From CAG-411 sp963643465 (GTDB lineage Bacteria; Bacillota; Clostridia; Lachnospirales; Lachnospiraceae), in the NCBI GenBank assembly GCA_963643465.1, contig CAVIJT010000003.1, positions 186,001 through 250,000 on the forward strand: a stretch of DNA of 64,000 bases. Direction: 5' to 3'. Made by a program: the position numbers and the translations under genes. The notes beneath the pieces are model-generated. The model did not search any database, was not told the DNA's origin, and was given only the letters and a program-made list of their open reading frames with translations. The first letter of the stretch is position 1, and every line of letters starts with the position of its first letter. This document shows, in pieces, positions 35,561 to 45,027 of the stretch.

Positions 35561-35719
35561 CTATTTTGTTTCAAATGATGCACATTCTGTATCTGCACAA
35601 GTGCAAGTAGATGCGTCACATTTACCTACATTGATTTTGTCTAATGTGCAGTAATTTTCACCAGATGCGTGGTGAAGGCATTCTGTTACGGAACAACCGA
35701 TACTCTGATTTTTTTGCAT
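35561..35719 (-). CDS. DUF1540 cysteine-rich mini-protein, 52 aa
   Basis: A 52-aa protein read on the minus strand, starting after a strong AGGAGG. Its cysteine/histidine pattern (Cys9, Cys14, His16-His17, Cys24, Cys34, Cys39, Cys41, Cys46) and the ending ECASFE match DUF1540, a family of small clostridial and bacillar proteins thought to bind metal; many genomes carry several copies and some are linked to sporulation. It is divergent from the SNF2 helicase gene, with which it shares an upstream region of about 160 bp. Function unknown; zinc binding is inferred only from the cysteine pattern. Confidence 0.85.
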   Translation of the reverse strand: MQKNQSIGCSVTECLHHASGENYCTLDKINVGKCDASTCTCADTECASFETK

Positions 35720-35876
35720 GTTAAAGACCTCCTTCATGATGAAAAATGCGTTCAGTAACTAAACTGTAACAACAGTAGTATGTGCAGAGTTTAAATTAAT
35801 ATTCAAAGATAAAAAAATATGTTATAATAGAGGGATGATGTTGTCTGCATAGAGATAGGCATGGAAGTTTTGTTAC

Positions 35877-38800
35877 ATGTGTGAAGAAAGAAGTGAGGGC
35901 ATGGCTTTAACAGAGGAAACAATTAAAAAGAATGCGACCAGTGCAGCGTTGCGAAAAGGAAAGAATCTTTTGCGAGATGGCGGAGTAGAAGAGCTGCTTG
36001 TGGATCAGGATGTGGAGAATGGAATCGTATTTTTAAATGGAAAGGTAGCAGGAAATGAGCAGCCTTTTTATGAGGTATCTGTAGATTTGGATGCCTATCG
36101 CAATTATGAGGCGACACAGACAAAATGTCCATGTCAGGCAAATCGAACCATACCTGGATTTTGCAAACATATTGTGGCAATCCAGTTGGCATATATAGAA
36201 CAGGAACGAAAAAAAGAAAAGGAACGATTGCAAAACAAGCGGAATATGGAATTGTTTGATAAAAAAGAAAGACAGCAGGAAGAAGGACGTAGAATTACCA
36301 GTTCCAGTGAGTTTGCAGAGGAATACCAGCGTGTGCAGGAGCAGAGAAGACGGCAGGAAGAAAAGCAGAGAACCGATAGAGAAGCACAGCTACAAAAAAT
36401 ACTGGGAACCGGTGCTGTGAAAAAAGGGGTGCGAGTGCCAAATCCCCAGTCTGACAGTGCCATTACTAGAATGTTAGACCGTATGGCACAAAATGTGCAA
36501 AAAGAAATTTATCAAGGAACGGTTATGCAAGAGAAGATGGAGATTGAACCACATCTTTTTCGGAGTTATGGATATGGTCCTTTTATGGTGTCTTTTCGGG
36601 TTGGTGGCAAGAAAAAATATGTGATAAAATCTTTGGAATCTTTTGTGGATTTAATTGAGGAACGTGCCAGCTTTTCTTATGGAAAAAACTTAACTTTTGT
36701 ACATGCAAGAGAAAATTTTGCAGAATCTTCTTTGCCATTATTGGACTTTATTCAAGAGTATGTACATATGAGCAGCAATCGGCAGCAGAGAAGTTTTTAT
36801 CATGCGCCATCTACAAAGGATATTACCCTTCACCCTTTGCTATTTGAAAAATTGATGCTTGCCATTGAAGAGGGAATGGAACTTTTGGAATCACATTTTG
36901 AGGGGATTTCCCATATCCGCATTTTGGGGGGAAGCGAGGGTGGTATGTTCTATTTGCAGCAGCGTAGCCCGGACTTTAAGTTGGAACTTGAGAAAACAGA
37001 GGAAGGGGCATATTTACGTTTTCCTAAAATGAACATTATGCTGGGGAGTACCGAAGTATTTTTGGTGGAACACAATATGATTTATCATTGTGGAGCAGAT
37101 TTTTCCAAGGACACTCGTATTATTTTAGAACAGTTAAGTATGACAAATGAACAGGAATTATTTATTGCAGATAAAGATTTGCAGAGTGTGTGTGCATCCA
37201 TTATTCCACCGCTTGCCAAGCATTTTCGTTTAGAGGAATATAACTTGTCGGTGGAGGAATATCAGCCACCAGAGGCAGAATTTTTATTCTATTTGGATGA
37301 TGATAAGGAGATTGGAATTACTTGTCGGGTGGAATGTAGATATGGCAGTGAGAAATATCGGATTTTTCAGGAAACAGACCACAATGTTTACCGGGATGTG
37401 GCAAGGGAAGCTGGTGTAATTCAACTACTGGAAACATATTTTACTATGGCGAGACGAAAACATTCTGATTTTATGATTACTGAGGACGATAAATTATATG
37501 AATTGTTGTTGGATGGAATTGATGAATTAAACCAGCTAGGACAGGTTTTTGCCACAGAGAGTTTTCGAAAAAATGGTATCAGACAAACACCAGGTGTGGA
37601 ACTTGGGGTGTCCATTAAAAGTGATTTGTTGGATTTGTCAGTGCAATCGGAGCAGTTGCCATATGAAGAATTAGATGCGATTTTAAATAGTTATAAATTG
37701 CGAAAGCGATTTCACAGATTAAAAGACGGACAGTTTTTGGAATTGGAAGACTCTTCCCTTGCAGTGCTTTCCGAGCTTGCAGATGGACTGGAAATTAGTG
37801 GGAAAGATTTGCAAAAGGGAAACATTCGTCTGCCAAAGCATCGTGCGCTTTTTGTGGATGCAGTGCTTCGGGATGCAGGGGAGCAGGTGCATGTCCATCG
37901 TGATAATCTGTTTCGTGGGCTTATCCGTAATATTAAAAATGTAGAAGACAGTGATTATGAGATTCCAGCACAGCAGGCATCTATCTTGCGTAGTTACCAA
38001 AAGAAAGGCTACAGATGGCTTAGAACTATACGTGAATATGGTTTTGGAGGTATTTTGGCAGATGACATGGGATTGGGAAAGACTTTGCAGATGATTACAC
38101 TGTTTCAGGCAGTAAAAGAAGAGTGGCAGTCAAAAGGCGCAAAGAAACATACGGTTTTGGCATTGGTAGTGTGTCCGGCATCGTTGGTTTATAACTGGGA
38201 AAATGAAATTGAAAAATTTGCTCCAAACCTTACAACTAGAATTGTGATTGGTTCAGCAGCTACAAGAAAGAGTTTGATTACAGACAAAAACGCAGCGGAT
38301 GTTTGGATTACTTCTTACGATTTGTTAAAACGTGATATCAAATTGTATGAAGATTGCCATTTTGACATTCATGTGATTGACGAGGCACAGTATATAAAAA
38401 ATGCCAGAACGCAGGCGGCAAAAGCGGTAAAAAATGTATCTTCCAACACAAGAATTGCGCTTACCGGTACGCCTATTGAGAATCGATTGAGTGAGCTTTG
38501 GAGTATTTTTGATTTTTTGATGCCAGGATTATTGTTTAGTTATAAGCATTTTAAAGAAGAGATTGAAAGTGCCATTATCGGCGGAAAAGAAAAGGATGCA
38601 AAAGCAAACGAAAAGGCAGTGGAGCGTTTGAAAAAAATGGTGCGACCATTTATTCTCCGCAGATTAAAAGAAGATGTGTTGAAAGACCTGCCAAAAAAAT
38701 TAGAAAATGTGGTTTATGCCAAGATGGAAGGCGAGCAGCTGAAATTGTATGAGGCAAGAGTGCAGCGTTTGAAGCAAAGTCTTGAAAAGCAGACAAATGA

Positions 38801-39407
38801 AGAGTATAAGAAAAATAAAATTGAAATTTTGGCAGAACTGACAAGACTTCGACAGATTTGCTGCGACCCTGCATTGTGTTACGAAGACTATCAGGGAGAT
38901 TCTGCCAAGCTGGCAGTAGGCATGGAATTGATTGAGGATGCAGTAAGTAGTGGGCATAAGATTTTAATTTTCTCCCAGTTTACGACTATGCTTGAACGTA
39001 TTGGAGCAGAATTGGAAAAAGCAAAAATTTCTTATTATGAGCTTACTGGAGATACAAAGAAAGAACGTCGGGTAGAGATGGCAAAGGCGTTTAATGAAAA
39101 TGATGTACCTGTCTTTTTGATTTCCCTTCGCGCAGGAGGAACCGGACTTAATTTGGTAGGTGCAGACATGGTCATACATTTTGACCCATGGTGGAATTTG
39201 GCAGCACAGAATCAGGCAACAGACCGAGCGCATCGTATCGGACAGAAACGCGTGGTTACAGTATTTAAGATGATTACGGCAAAGAGCATTGAAGAGAAAA
39301 TACTTGTGTTACAGGAGAAAAAGAGAAATCTAGCGGATCAGATTATATCCGATGAAGGATTGTCGGAGAGCAGTCTGACCAGAGAGGAATTGTTAGACAT
39401 TTTGTAA
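35877..39407 (+). CDS. SNF2-family helicase with N-terminal SWIM zinc finger
   Basis: An 1176-aa DNA-dependent ATPase of the bacterial Snf2 class. A SWIM finger (CPCQ..GFCKHIVA, about residues 85-100) is followed by an Arg/Glu/Lys-rich coiled coil (about 110-175), a bacterial SNF2-associated region, and the two RecA-like domains: Walker A DDMGLGKT (about 730), DEAQ box VIDEAQYIKN (about 834), GTPIENRLSELWSIFDFL, and the C-terminal helicase motifs QFTTMLERI, SLRAGGTGLNL and DRAHRIGQ. It probably remodels protein-DNA or RNA polymerase complexes, as with RapA-like proteins. The start at 35877 has GGAAG at 9 nt; an ATG at 35901 is possible. recR follows 19 bp downstream. Confidence 0.93.
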   Translation: MCEERSEGMALTEETIKKNATSAALRKGKNLLRDGGVEELLVDQDVENGIVFLNGKVAGNEQPFYEVSVDLDAYRNYEATQTKCPCQANRTIPGFCKHIVAIQLAYIEQERKKEKERLQNKRNMELFDKKERQQEEGRRITSSSEFAEEYQRVQEQRRRQEEKQRTDREAQLQKILGTGAVKKGVRVPNPQSDSAITRMLDRMAQNVQKEIYQGTVMQEKMEIEPHLFRSYGYGPFMVSFRVGGKKKYVIKSLESFVDLIEERASFSYGKNLTFVHARENFAESSLPLLDFIQEYVHMSSNRQQRSFYHAPSTKDITLHPLLFEKLMLAIEEGMELLESHFEGISHIRILGGSEGGMFYLQQRSPDFKLELEKTEEGAYLRFPKMNIMLGSTEVFLVEHNMIYHCGADFSKDTRIILEQLSMTNEQELFIADKDLQSVCASIIPPLAKHFRLEEYNLSVEEYQPPEAEFLFYLDDDKEIGITCRVECRYGSEKYRIFQETDHNVYRDVAREAGVIQLLETYFTMARRKHSDFMITEDDKLYELLLDGIDELNQLGQVFATESFRKNGIRQTPGVELGVSIKSDLLDLSVQSEQLPYEELDAILNSYKLRKRFHRLKDGQFLELEDSSLAVLSELADGLEISGKDLQKGNIRLPKHRALFVDAVLRDAGEQVHVHRDNLFRGLIRNIKNVEDSDYEIPAQQASILRSYQKKGYRWLRTIREYGFGGILADDMGLGKTLQMITLFQAVKEEWQSKGAKKHTVLALVVCPASLVYNWENEIEKFAPNLTTRIVIGSAATRKSLITDKNAADVWITSYDLLKRDIKLYEDCHFDIHVIDEAQYIKNARTQAAKAVKNVSSNTRIALTGTPIENRLSELWSIFDFLMPGLLFSYKHFKEEIESAIIGGKEKDAKANEKAVERLKKMVRPFILRRLKEDVLKDLPKKLENVVYAKMEGEQLKLYEARVQRLKQSLEKQTNEEYKKNKIEILAELTRLRQICCDPALCYEDYQGDSAKLAVGMELIEDAVSSGHKILIFSQFTTMLERIGAELEKAKISYYELTGDTKKERRVEMAKAFNENDVPVFLISLRAGGTGLNLVGADMVIHFDPWWNLAAQNQATDRAHRIGQKRVVTVFKMITAKSIEEKILVLQEKKRNLADQIISDEGLSESSLTREELLDIL

Positions 39408-39426
39408 AAAGGAGAAGAAAACATTT

Positions 39427-40023
39427 ATGAATTATTATAGTGGACAAATAAGCAAGCTCATTGAAGAATTGTCCAAACTTCCGGGAATTGGGGCAAAGTC
39501 TGCCCAGAGGCTTGCCTTTCACATTATAAATTTACCAAAGGAACAAGTGGAGGAACTTGCAGATTCCATTGTCAGTGCCAAAAATACGGTACAATACTGT
39601 AAGTGCTGTTGTACCATTACCGATAAGGAGTTGTGTCCTATTTGTGCCAGTGAGGAGCGCAATAAGCGTGTGATTATGGTGGTGGAAAATCCCAGAGACT
39701 TGGGGGCATATGAAAAGACCCAAAAATTTGATGGGGTATATCACGTACTTCATGGTGCCATTTCTCCTATGCTTGGAATCGGACCGGGGGACATTAAACT
39801 GAAAGAATTGATTCTCCGTTTGCAACAAGATGTGGATGAAGTGATTATTGCTACAAACTCAAGTCTTGAGGGAGAGACAACGGCAATGTATATCAGTAAA
39901 TTGATTAAGCCTACGGGAATCAAAGTATCAAGAATTGCAAGCGGAGTGCCAGTGGGAGGCGACTTAGAGTATATTGACGAGGTTACGTTGCTTCGCGCTT
40001 TGGAAGGACGAACGGAATTGTAG
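39427..40023 (+). CDS. recR: Recombination mediator protein RecR
   Basis: A 198-aa DNA repair protein that, with RecO, helps load RecA. Order of motifs: helix-hairpin-helix LSKLPGIGAKSAQRLAFHI, C4 zinc finger (CKCC..CPIC, about residues 57-75), Toprim domain with VVENPRDLGAYEKT and TNSSLEGETTAMYI, and the C-terminal VSRIASGVPVGGDLEYIDEVTL. All family hallmarks are intact. In most Firmicutes recR follows dnaX and ybaB; here it is about 12.5 kb away, right after the SNF2 gene, whose downstream ribosome-binding site (AAAGGAG) it uses. Confidence 0.97.
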   Translation: MNYYSGQISKLIEELSKLPGIGAKSAQRLAFHIINLPKEQVEELADSIVSAKNTVQYCKCCCTITDKELCPICASEERNKRVIMVVENPRDLGAYEKTQKFDGVYHVLHGAISPMLGIGPGDIKLKELILRLQQDVDEVIIATNSSLEGETTAMYISKLIKPTGIKVSRIASGVPVGGDLEYIDEVTLLRALEGRTEL

Positions 40024-40043
40024 TGTGGAATGAAAATAGTGAG

Positions 40044-40076
40044 TAACTATTCAGACCCCTCTATAATGGAACAATA
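40044..40076 (+). repeat. Partial copy of MITE-like repeat C
   Basis: TAACTATTCAGA followed by CCTCTATAATGGAACAAT, matching the left half of the element at 58561-58640. The right inverted end is not present next to it. Confidence 0.7.
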
Positions 40077-40085
40077 ATGATATAT

Positions 40086-40127
40086 AAAAAACCGACTAAG
40101 AAACCTAAGTTTCAAAGTCGGTTTTTT
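40086..40127 (+). terminator. Intrinsic terminator of recR
   Basis: Arms AAACCGACT and AGTCGGTTT followed by TTT, with an A run on the left, so it may act on both strands. The rest of the recR-malL gap (40128-40407) is AT-rich and shows no gene or clear promoter. Confidence 0.8.
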
Positions 40128-40407
40128 CCCAATCTATCGTTATAGAAAATGATAAGAGAGGGTGTTACAATTAGCTAAGCCAAATGTAACAGGGGAGTAT
40201 TCAAATGTATGAAAAATTCTTGCAATTGTTATTATAGGAGAGACTTATGGAGAGAATGTGTACAAATCCTAAAAAAAGTATAAAAATAATAAAATATGTA
40301 TATCTTTGTGGCATATTAGCAAAGAATAGGAATGAGATGTCAATAAAAATCCAGTGAACTATTGCATTTTGAATTAAGTGTTTGTAAGATAATGGTAATT
40401 GAAATTA

Positions 40408-40448
40408 TTCAGAACATATTTGATACATGTAGTCAAATATGTTCTGAA
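40408..40448. other. Perfect 16-bp palindrome in the malL leader
   Basis: TTCAGAACATATTTGA and TCAAATATGTTCTGAA around a 9-nt loop, ending 25 bp before the glucosidase start codon. Candidate operator or mRNA stem-loop. Confidence 0.75.
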
Positions 40449-40473
40449 ATGTATAGAGAAGGAGGAAAATAAA

Positions 40474-42093
40474 ATGAATCATAAGGAAAAATGGTGGAAA
40501 AAGGCAGTGGTTTATCAGATTTATCCGAGAAGTTTTCAGGATAGCAATGGGGATGGAATTGGAGATTTAAAGGGGATCATTCAAAGAATGGAATATCTTG
40601 GAGAGTTAGGCATTGATGCAATCTGGCTTTCTCCAGTGTATAAATCACCACAGGATGATAATGGATACGACATTGCAGATTATCAAGATATTGAGCCAAT
40701 GTTTGGGTGTTTAGATGATATGGAGGCCTTGATAGAAGAGGCAAAGAAATATAACATTCGAATTATTATGGATTTGGTTTTGAATCATTCATCCGATGAA
40801 CATCGTTGGTTTAAAGAGGCAAAGAAGAGCAAAGACAATCCATATCATGATTATTATGTTTGGAGAGACGGAAAAGAAGGTGTTCCACCAAATGATATGA
40901 AGGGAGTTTTTGGTGGCTCTGCATGGGAGTGGGTTCCAGAGTTGCAACAATACTACTTCCATCAATTTTCTGTAAAACAACCAGATTTAAACTGGGACAA
41001 TCCAAAGGTGCGAAGAGAAATTTACGATATGATATTGTGGTGGATGGACAAAGGCGCTGGTGGTTTCCGTCTGGATGTGATTGATCAGATTGCAAAAGAG
41101 CCAGATAAAGGGATTACACAGAATGGTCCAAACCTTCATAAATATATTCGTGAGATGAGCAAAGAAACCTTCCAAAAAGGAGATTTGATTACCGTTGGAG
41201 AAGCATGGGGAGCAACGCCGGAACTGGCAAAACTTTACAGCAATCCAGATGATAGTGAATTTTCTATGGTATTTCAGTTTGAGCATATCGGACTGGATCA
41301 GCAGGAAGGAAAAGAAAAATGGGATTTGGCACCACTTCCGTTCTTGAAGTTAAAGCAAGTATTAACACGTTGGCAGACAGAAATGTATAATTGCGGATGG
41401 AACAGCTTGTTTTGGAATAATCATGATTTGCCACGTATTGTATCTCGTTGGGGTAATGATAAGGAATACAGAGTAGAATCTGCAAAAATGTTTGCTATTT
41501 TGTTACATGGAATGCAGGGAACTCCTTACATTTATCAAGGGGAAGAACTGGGGATGACAAATGCCCAGTATGAAATAGAAGAATATCGCGACATTGAGAC
41601 ACTTAATGTATATCAGGAACGATTGGAGCAGGGATATTCAAAAGAAGAGATTATGCGTTCCATCCATGAAAAAGGGCGTGATAATGGACGTACTCCAATG
41701 CAGTGGGACGATACAGAACACGCTGGTTTTACAACTGGTACACCATGGATAAAAGTGAATCCAAATTATAAGGAAATCAATGCAAAAAGTCAGGTAAATG
41801 ATCCAAATTCCATTTTCTCTTGTTATAAGAAACTGATTCAATTGCGTAAGGAATATCCGGTATTTGTGGATGGACAGTTTCAGTTGTTATTAGAGGAGGA
41901 TGAGAATATCTTTGCTTATGAACGAAAGAACAAAGAGCAAAAGTTGGTAGTCGTTTGTAATTTCTATGGAAAGACAGTAGAAATGCCATTAAAAGAAGTT
42001 TGTAAGGATATGGAATTGTTAATAGGAAACTATGGGGATATGGCAGAATTGGAAACACTTCGTCCTTATGAGGCAAGGATATATATACAATAG
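40474..42093 (+). CDS. malL: Oligo-1,6-glucosidase (GH13, isomaltase type)
   Basis: A 539-aa cytoplasmic glucosidase without signal peptide that removes glucose from isomalto-oligosaccharides and maltodextrin branch stubs. GH13 regions: WWKKAVVYQIYPRSFQDS start, DLVLNHSSDEH (I), GGFRLDVIDQI with the Asp nucleophile near residue 201 (II), VGEAWGA with Glu acid/base near 243 (III), FWNNHDLPR (IV). The Val immediately after the nucleophile Asp is the residue known from this family to favour alpha-1,6 over alpha-1,4 linkages. AGGAGG precedes the ATG at 40474; an open frame from 40399 runs through the leader palindrome and is rejected. It completes the starch pathway intracellularly. Confidence 0.93.
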   Translation: MNHKEKWWKKAVVYQIYPRSFQDSNGDGIGDLKGIIQRMEYLGELGIDAIWLSPVYKSPQDDNGYDIADYQDIEPMFGCLDDMEALIEEAKKYNIRIIMDLVLNHSSDEHRWFKEAKKSKDNPYHDYYVWRDGKEGVPPNDMKGVFGGSAWEWVPELQQYYFHQFSVKQPDLNWDNPKVRREIYDMILWWMDKGAGGFRLDVIDQIAKEPDKGITQNGPNLHKYIREMSKETFQKGDLITVGEAWGATPELAKLYSNPDDSEFSMVFQFEHIGLDQQEGKEKWDLAPLPFLKLKQVLTRWQTEMYNCGWNSLFWNNHDLPRIVSRWGNDKEYRVESAKMFAILLHGMQGTPYIYQGEELGMTNAQYEIEEYRDIETLNVYQERLEQGYSKEEIMRSIHEKGRDNGRTPMQWDDTEHAGFTTGTPWIKVNPNYKEINAKSQVNDPNSIFSCYKKLIQLRKEYPVFVDGQFQLLLEEDENIFAYERKNKEQKLVVVCNFYGKTVEMPLKEVCKDMELLIGNYGDMAELETLRPYEARIYIQ

Positions 42094-42106
42094 TACAAGA
42101 GATATT

Positions 42107-42203
42107 AAACTTCGCACATATCAAGTACAGTTTGTGCAGTATATACAAGGCTTCATAGTCTTGTATATACTTGCGCAAGATACTATGTTTATGTGCGAAG
42201 TTT
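42107..42203. repeat. 97-bp nested palindrome between convergent genes
   Basis: Outer 14-bp perfect arms (AAACTTCGCACATA at 42107-42120 and its complement at 42190-42203) and an inner 12-bp perfect stem (AGTATATACAAG, CTTGTATATACT), with imperfect pairing between. No T run flanks it. It may act as a bidirectional transcription block. Confidence 0.8.
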
Positions 42204-42206
42204 CCG

Positions 42207-44786
42207 TTAAAAGCCAAATAGACAAATAGTTTCCTCTTTTTCAAAATCGTGATATAGCATAGCTTTGTCTATTTGGTAAATTTGTATCATATGAGATAAG
42301 TGAGCATCCTGTGGAAATAGGACAGGTAGTTGATTTTCAAAACGTGCTTCTAAAAGTTCTGGTGAAAATTGCAGTCTGTGCTTATTTTCAAAAAGGGCTG
42401 CATATAAAATATCTGCTTCTACTAAATCTTGAAACATATGGCTGCCGTAGGACAATTCCGGCATATATCCGGCTTTGGAGTAAGCTACTTCACAGATGGT
42501 ATTAAAATTGCTGATTTCTCCAAAAGTGACGGGTACACCAAGTTCAGGAGAAGAAGTTCCAATACGACCGGGAGTTAGCAATAATAGCTTTTTACCTGAG
42601 CGTTTGTAATGCTCGTTAATCTGTCCCACGATTTTTGCCACTTGAGGCTTATTGGCATAAGGATAATTGTAATAAGCATAAGGATCAATATTTACAATAA
42701 TATCTACTGATTCGCGGCGAGAGGCACCCATAGAGGAACCTTTACAATGAAAGAGAACGGGTGTATCCTCTGTGACCGTAGGAAGTTCTACTTTCTTGTC
42801 GCCTTGGCAGGTTTGCAATGGGCGGCATTGTAAGAAATTTACCATAAAATTTCCGTTTTCTCCTAAATTTACTGTATATTCAATGTCCACCGGGTGCGAA
42901 TATATTTTTTGTAAGGTGGCAAGCACATCTTTCATCATAGTAGTAAAAGTTTCATTGCCTATAAGTCCGTCACATCCTACATAAAAAATCGAACGGTGAA
43001 TTCCTCTGTCACGAAAATTACGTTCCGTTTCATAGTCGTGATTTAGTAGGTTTTGGCAAACATAATTTGGTAGGAGAGGCATCATATCTTCAAAAGCAAT
43101 TTCTTTTTCCTTACAATTCTCCAAATCTAAAACATCCAGCTTATGCTGAGAGAATTTGTGGCGGTAAGAAGAGTCTGATTTTAACAGGGCAGTTGGCATA
43201 TCCAGACTGACTAGACGTGGATAATCTCCAGTAGTGCGGTCTACGGCTTTTGTGCCAAGTCCCATAACCAGACGGAGCATACCTTTAGAAGCATCCATTT
43301 CTTCCATAAATTTGTAGGTGCTGTAAGAAAAGCCTACTCCTGCCGCATGTGGCATAAAATAAGGTGGATAGTAGGAACCGGACACCCGTTGTACCAAAAG
43401 TGCCATTTGTTCATCCCGTTTTTCCATGCCTCGCTGCAAACGATACTCTAATGCTGCCGGGTCCATAGTGCTTGCGTATACAATTTTTACAGCGTGTTCA
43501 AATGCGGTAAGTCTTGTTTCTAAATCTCCCATATTTGGGCAAAAGACAGATTCGTATTTTCCGGCAAAAGCATTGCCAAAGCCATCTTCCAAAATAGAAC
43601 TACTGCGGACAATAATAGGACTCTGGCCAAAGTAGGTGAGAAGACGGCGAAACTGTTCTCGAATATTTTCTGGAAAAACTCCATTTTCTATAGAAGTTTT
43701 TAGTTCCTTCGCAGCGGAAAAATAGCCATCCTTTGTTCGTTGTTTCACCCTTGTCTGCCAGCAGTTATTTTCCACCAGATAGGTATAATACACATCAGAA
43801 CCGATAAAAAAAGAATCGTGAGGTTCTATATGTTCTCTATATTGAGGAAGTTCTGCATCAATGATTTTTCTGGCTAACAGCATACCGCAGGCTTTTCCAC
43901 CAATCATACCAGTTCCTACCATATGATTGCGGACCATAAAATAATCTTCTGCATGAAAATAAGTATCAATCATTTCACGCATACGTTCATCTCTTGTCAT
44001 AATTACATCACGCATAAACTGGAGTTCCCGTTTTCTAAGGGTTCCAGCCTGTAATTTTTGATGGGCCGAAGTGAAAAAACGGTCCCAGCTATCCAGTTGA
44101 GTTTCTTCCATATTATCTTGTAATTTTTGGATAGCAGTATAAAACTTACTGGCACGGATGCCATCGGTAAGTGGGGTGAAAGTAGCTGTGTCAGGTTTGT
44201 ATTCATGGGGCATAAACATGGTAGGTGAATACCGTTTCCACACTTTAAGCGGCTGGACAAAAATATGGTTCTCGTAAGAAAAAGCATCCAGCAAAAGCTG
44301 AGTAGCTTCCTGAATTTTTGCAATGGTACTAAAGGAGTGTCTGCCACGTAAAATAGGAAACCATGCCACCGTATCCAGTTCAAATAAATAAGGGCAGGTG
44401 ACTCGGAAAAAGTTTCCCATCATTAAGTCGGTACTCCATGCTACTTGTAGCTCAGAAAGACAATCAAACACATAAAAAGCATCCGGTCCCTCCTGCTCAA
44501 TAATATCGTGAATTTCCAGCGTAAAAGTCTCAAAACGATGGGATAAATCTACTTCGTATAACGTTACTCCTTCCCTAACGTTCACCAATGGTTCATGGTT
44601 TGAAAATCGTATATAAATAAGATTTCTCTTATCTTTAATGGCTTGCGCTACAAAAGGAGTCACAAAGAGGCGAAATACCTCAAGGGAATCCACCTGCCAC
44701 ACTACATTGTCCCCCATGCGAATGGAGTGTAGTGCTGCATCCATCTCTGGGATTCCGGAAATAATTTTCTGAAATGCGTTTGACAT
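42207..44786 (-). CDS. PEP/pyruvate-binding (PPDK N-domain) protein with KaiC-like N-terminus
   Basis: An 859-aa cytosolic protein. The first about 220 residues resemble a degenerate RecA/KaiC-type domain (ISGIPEMDAALHSIRMGDNVVW, and FYVFDCLSELQ as a Walker B equivalent), but no proper Walker A is visible. The following region has the ATP-grasp nucleotide-binding domain of PEP synthase and pyruvate phosphate dikinase: MIGGKACGMLLARKI, IIVRSSSILEDGFGNAFAGKYESVF, and Q-rich strand FLQCRPLQ. The phosphohistidine swivelling domain and the PEP barrel are absent, so it is not a complete PPDK. Its substrate and role are unknown; a phosphotransfer or signalling role is inferred. The start follows GGAGG. 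Confidence 0.8.
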   Translation of the reverse strand: MSNAFQKIISGIPEMDAALHSIRMGDNVVWQVDSLEVFRLFVTPFVAQAIKDKRNLIYIRFSNHEPLVNVREGVTLYEVDLSHRFETFTLEIHDIIEQEGPDAFYVFDCLSELQVAWSTDLMMGNFFRVTCPYLFELDTVAWFPILRGRHSFSTIAKIQEATQLLLDAFSYENHIFVQPLKVWKRYSPTMFMPHEYKPDTATFTPLTDGIRASKFYTAIQKLQDNMEETQLDSWDRFFTSAHQKLQAGTLRKRELQFMRDVIMTRDERMREMIDTYFHAEDYFMVRNHMVGTGMIGGKACGMLLARKIIDAELPQYREHIEPHDSFFIGSDVYYTYLVENNCWQTRVKQRTKDGYFSAAKELKTSIENGVFPENIREQFRRLLTYFGQSPIIVRSSSILEDGFGNAFAGKYESVFCPNMGDLETRLTAFEHAVKIVYASTMDPAALEYRLQRGMEKRDEQMALLVQRVSGSYYPPYFMPHAAGVGFSYSTYKFMEEMDASKGMLRLVMGLGTKAVDRTTGDYPRLVSLDMPTALLKSDSSYRHKFSQHKLDVLDLENCKEKEIAFEDMMPLLPNYVCQNLLNHDYETERNFRDRGIHRSIFYVGCDGLIGNETFTTMMKDVLATLQKIYSHPVDIEYTVNLGENGNFMVNFLQCRPLQTCQGDKKVELPTVTEDTPVLFHCKGSSMGASRRESVDIIVNIDPYAYYNYPYANKPQVAKIVGQINEHYKRSGKKLLLLTPGRIGTSSPELGVPVTFGEISNFNTICEVAYSKAGYMPELSYGSHMFQDLVEADILYAALFENKHRLQFSPELLEARFENQLPVLFPQDAHLSHMIQIYQIDKAMLYHDFEKEETICLFGF

Positions 44787-44936
44787 AGTACCCCTCCTAT
44801 CAAAAGGTTGGAACCTTTTTCTTATTTATACATAGTATACCAAAAAATGGGGATTTTTTCGATGGGATTTATTATGACTTACGAAAAATGAACAAAAATC
44901 TTAAAAAATTGTAAGAATTCTTCTAAAGAAAAATGC

Positions 44937-44965
44937 TTGTGTAAAAAGCAAATGTTGAGTATAAT
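44937..44965 (+). promoter_or_regulatory. Sigma-A promoter of the ltaS-like gene
   Basis: TTGTGT (44937-44942), 17-nt spacer, and a perfect TATAAT (44960-44965). Confidence 0.65.
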
Positions 44966-45027
44966 TGTATCAGCTAAAATCTAGGTAAAGTGTAAAAGAT
45001 GAAAGTTTAAGATGAAATAAGGAGTAG

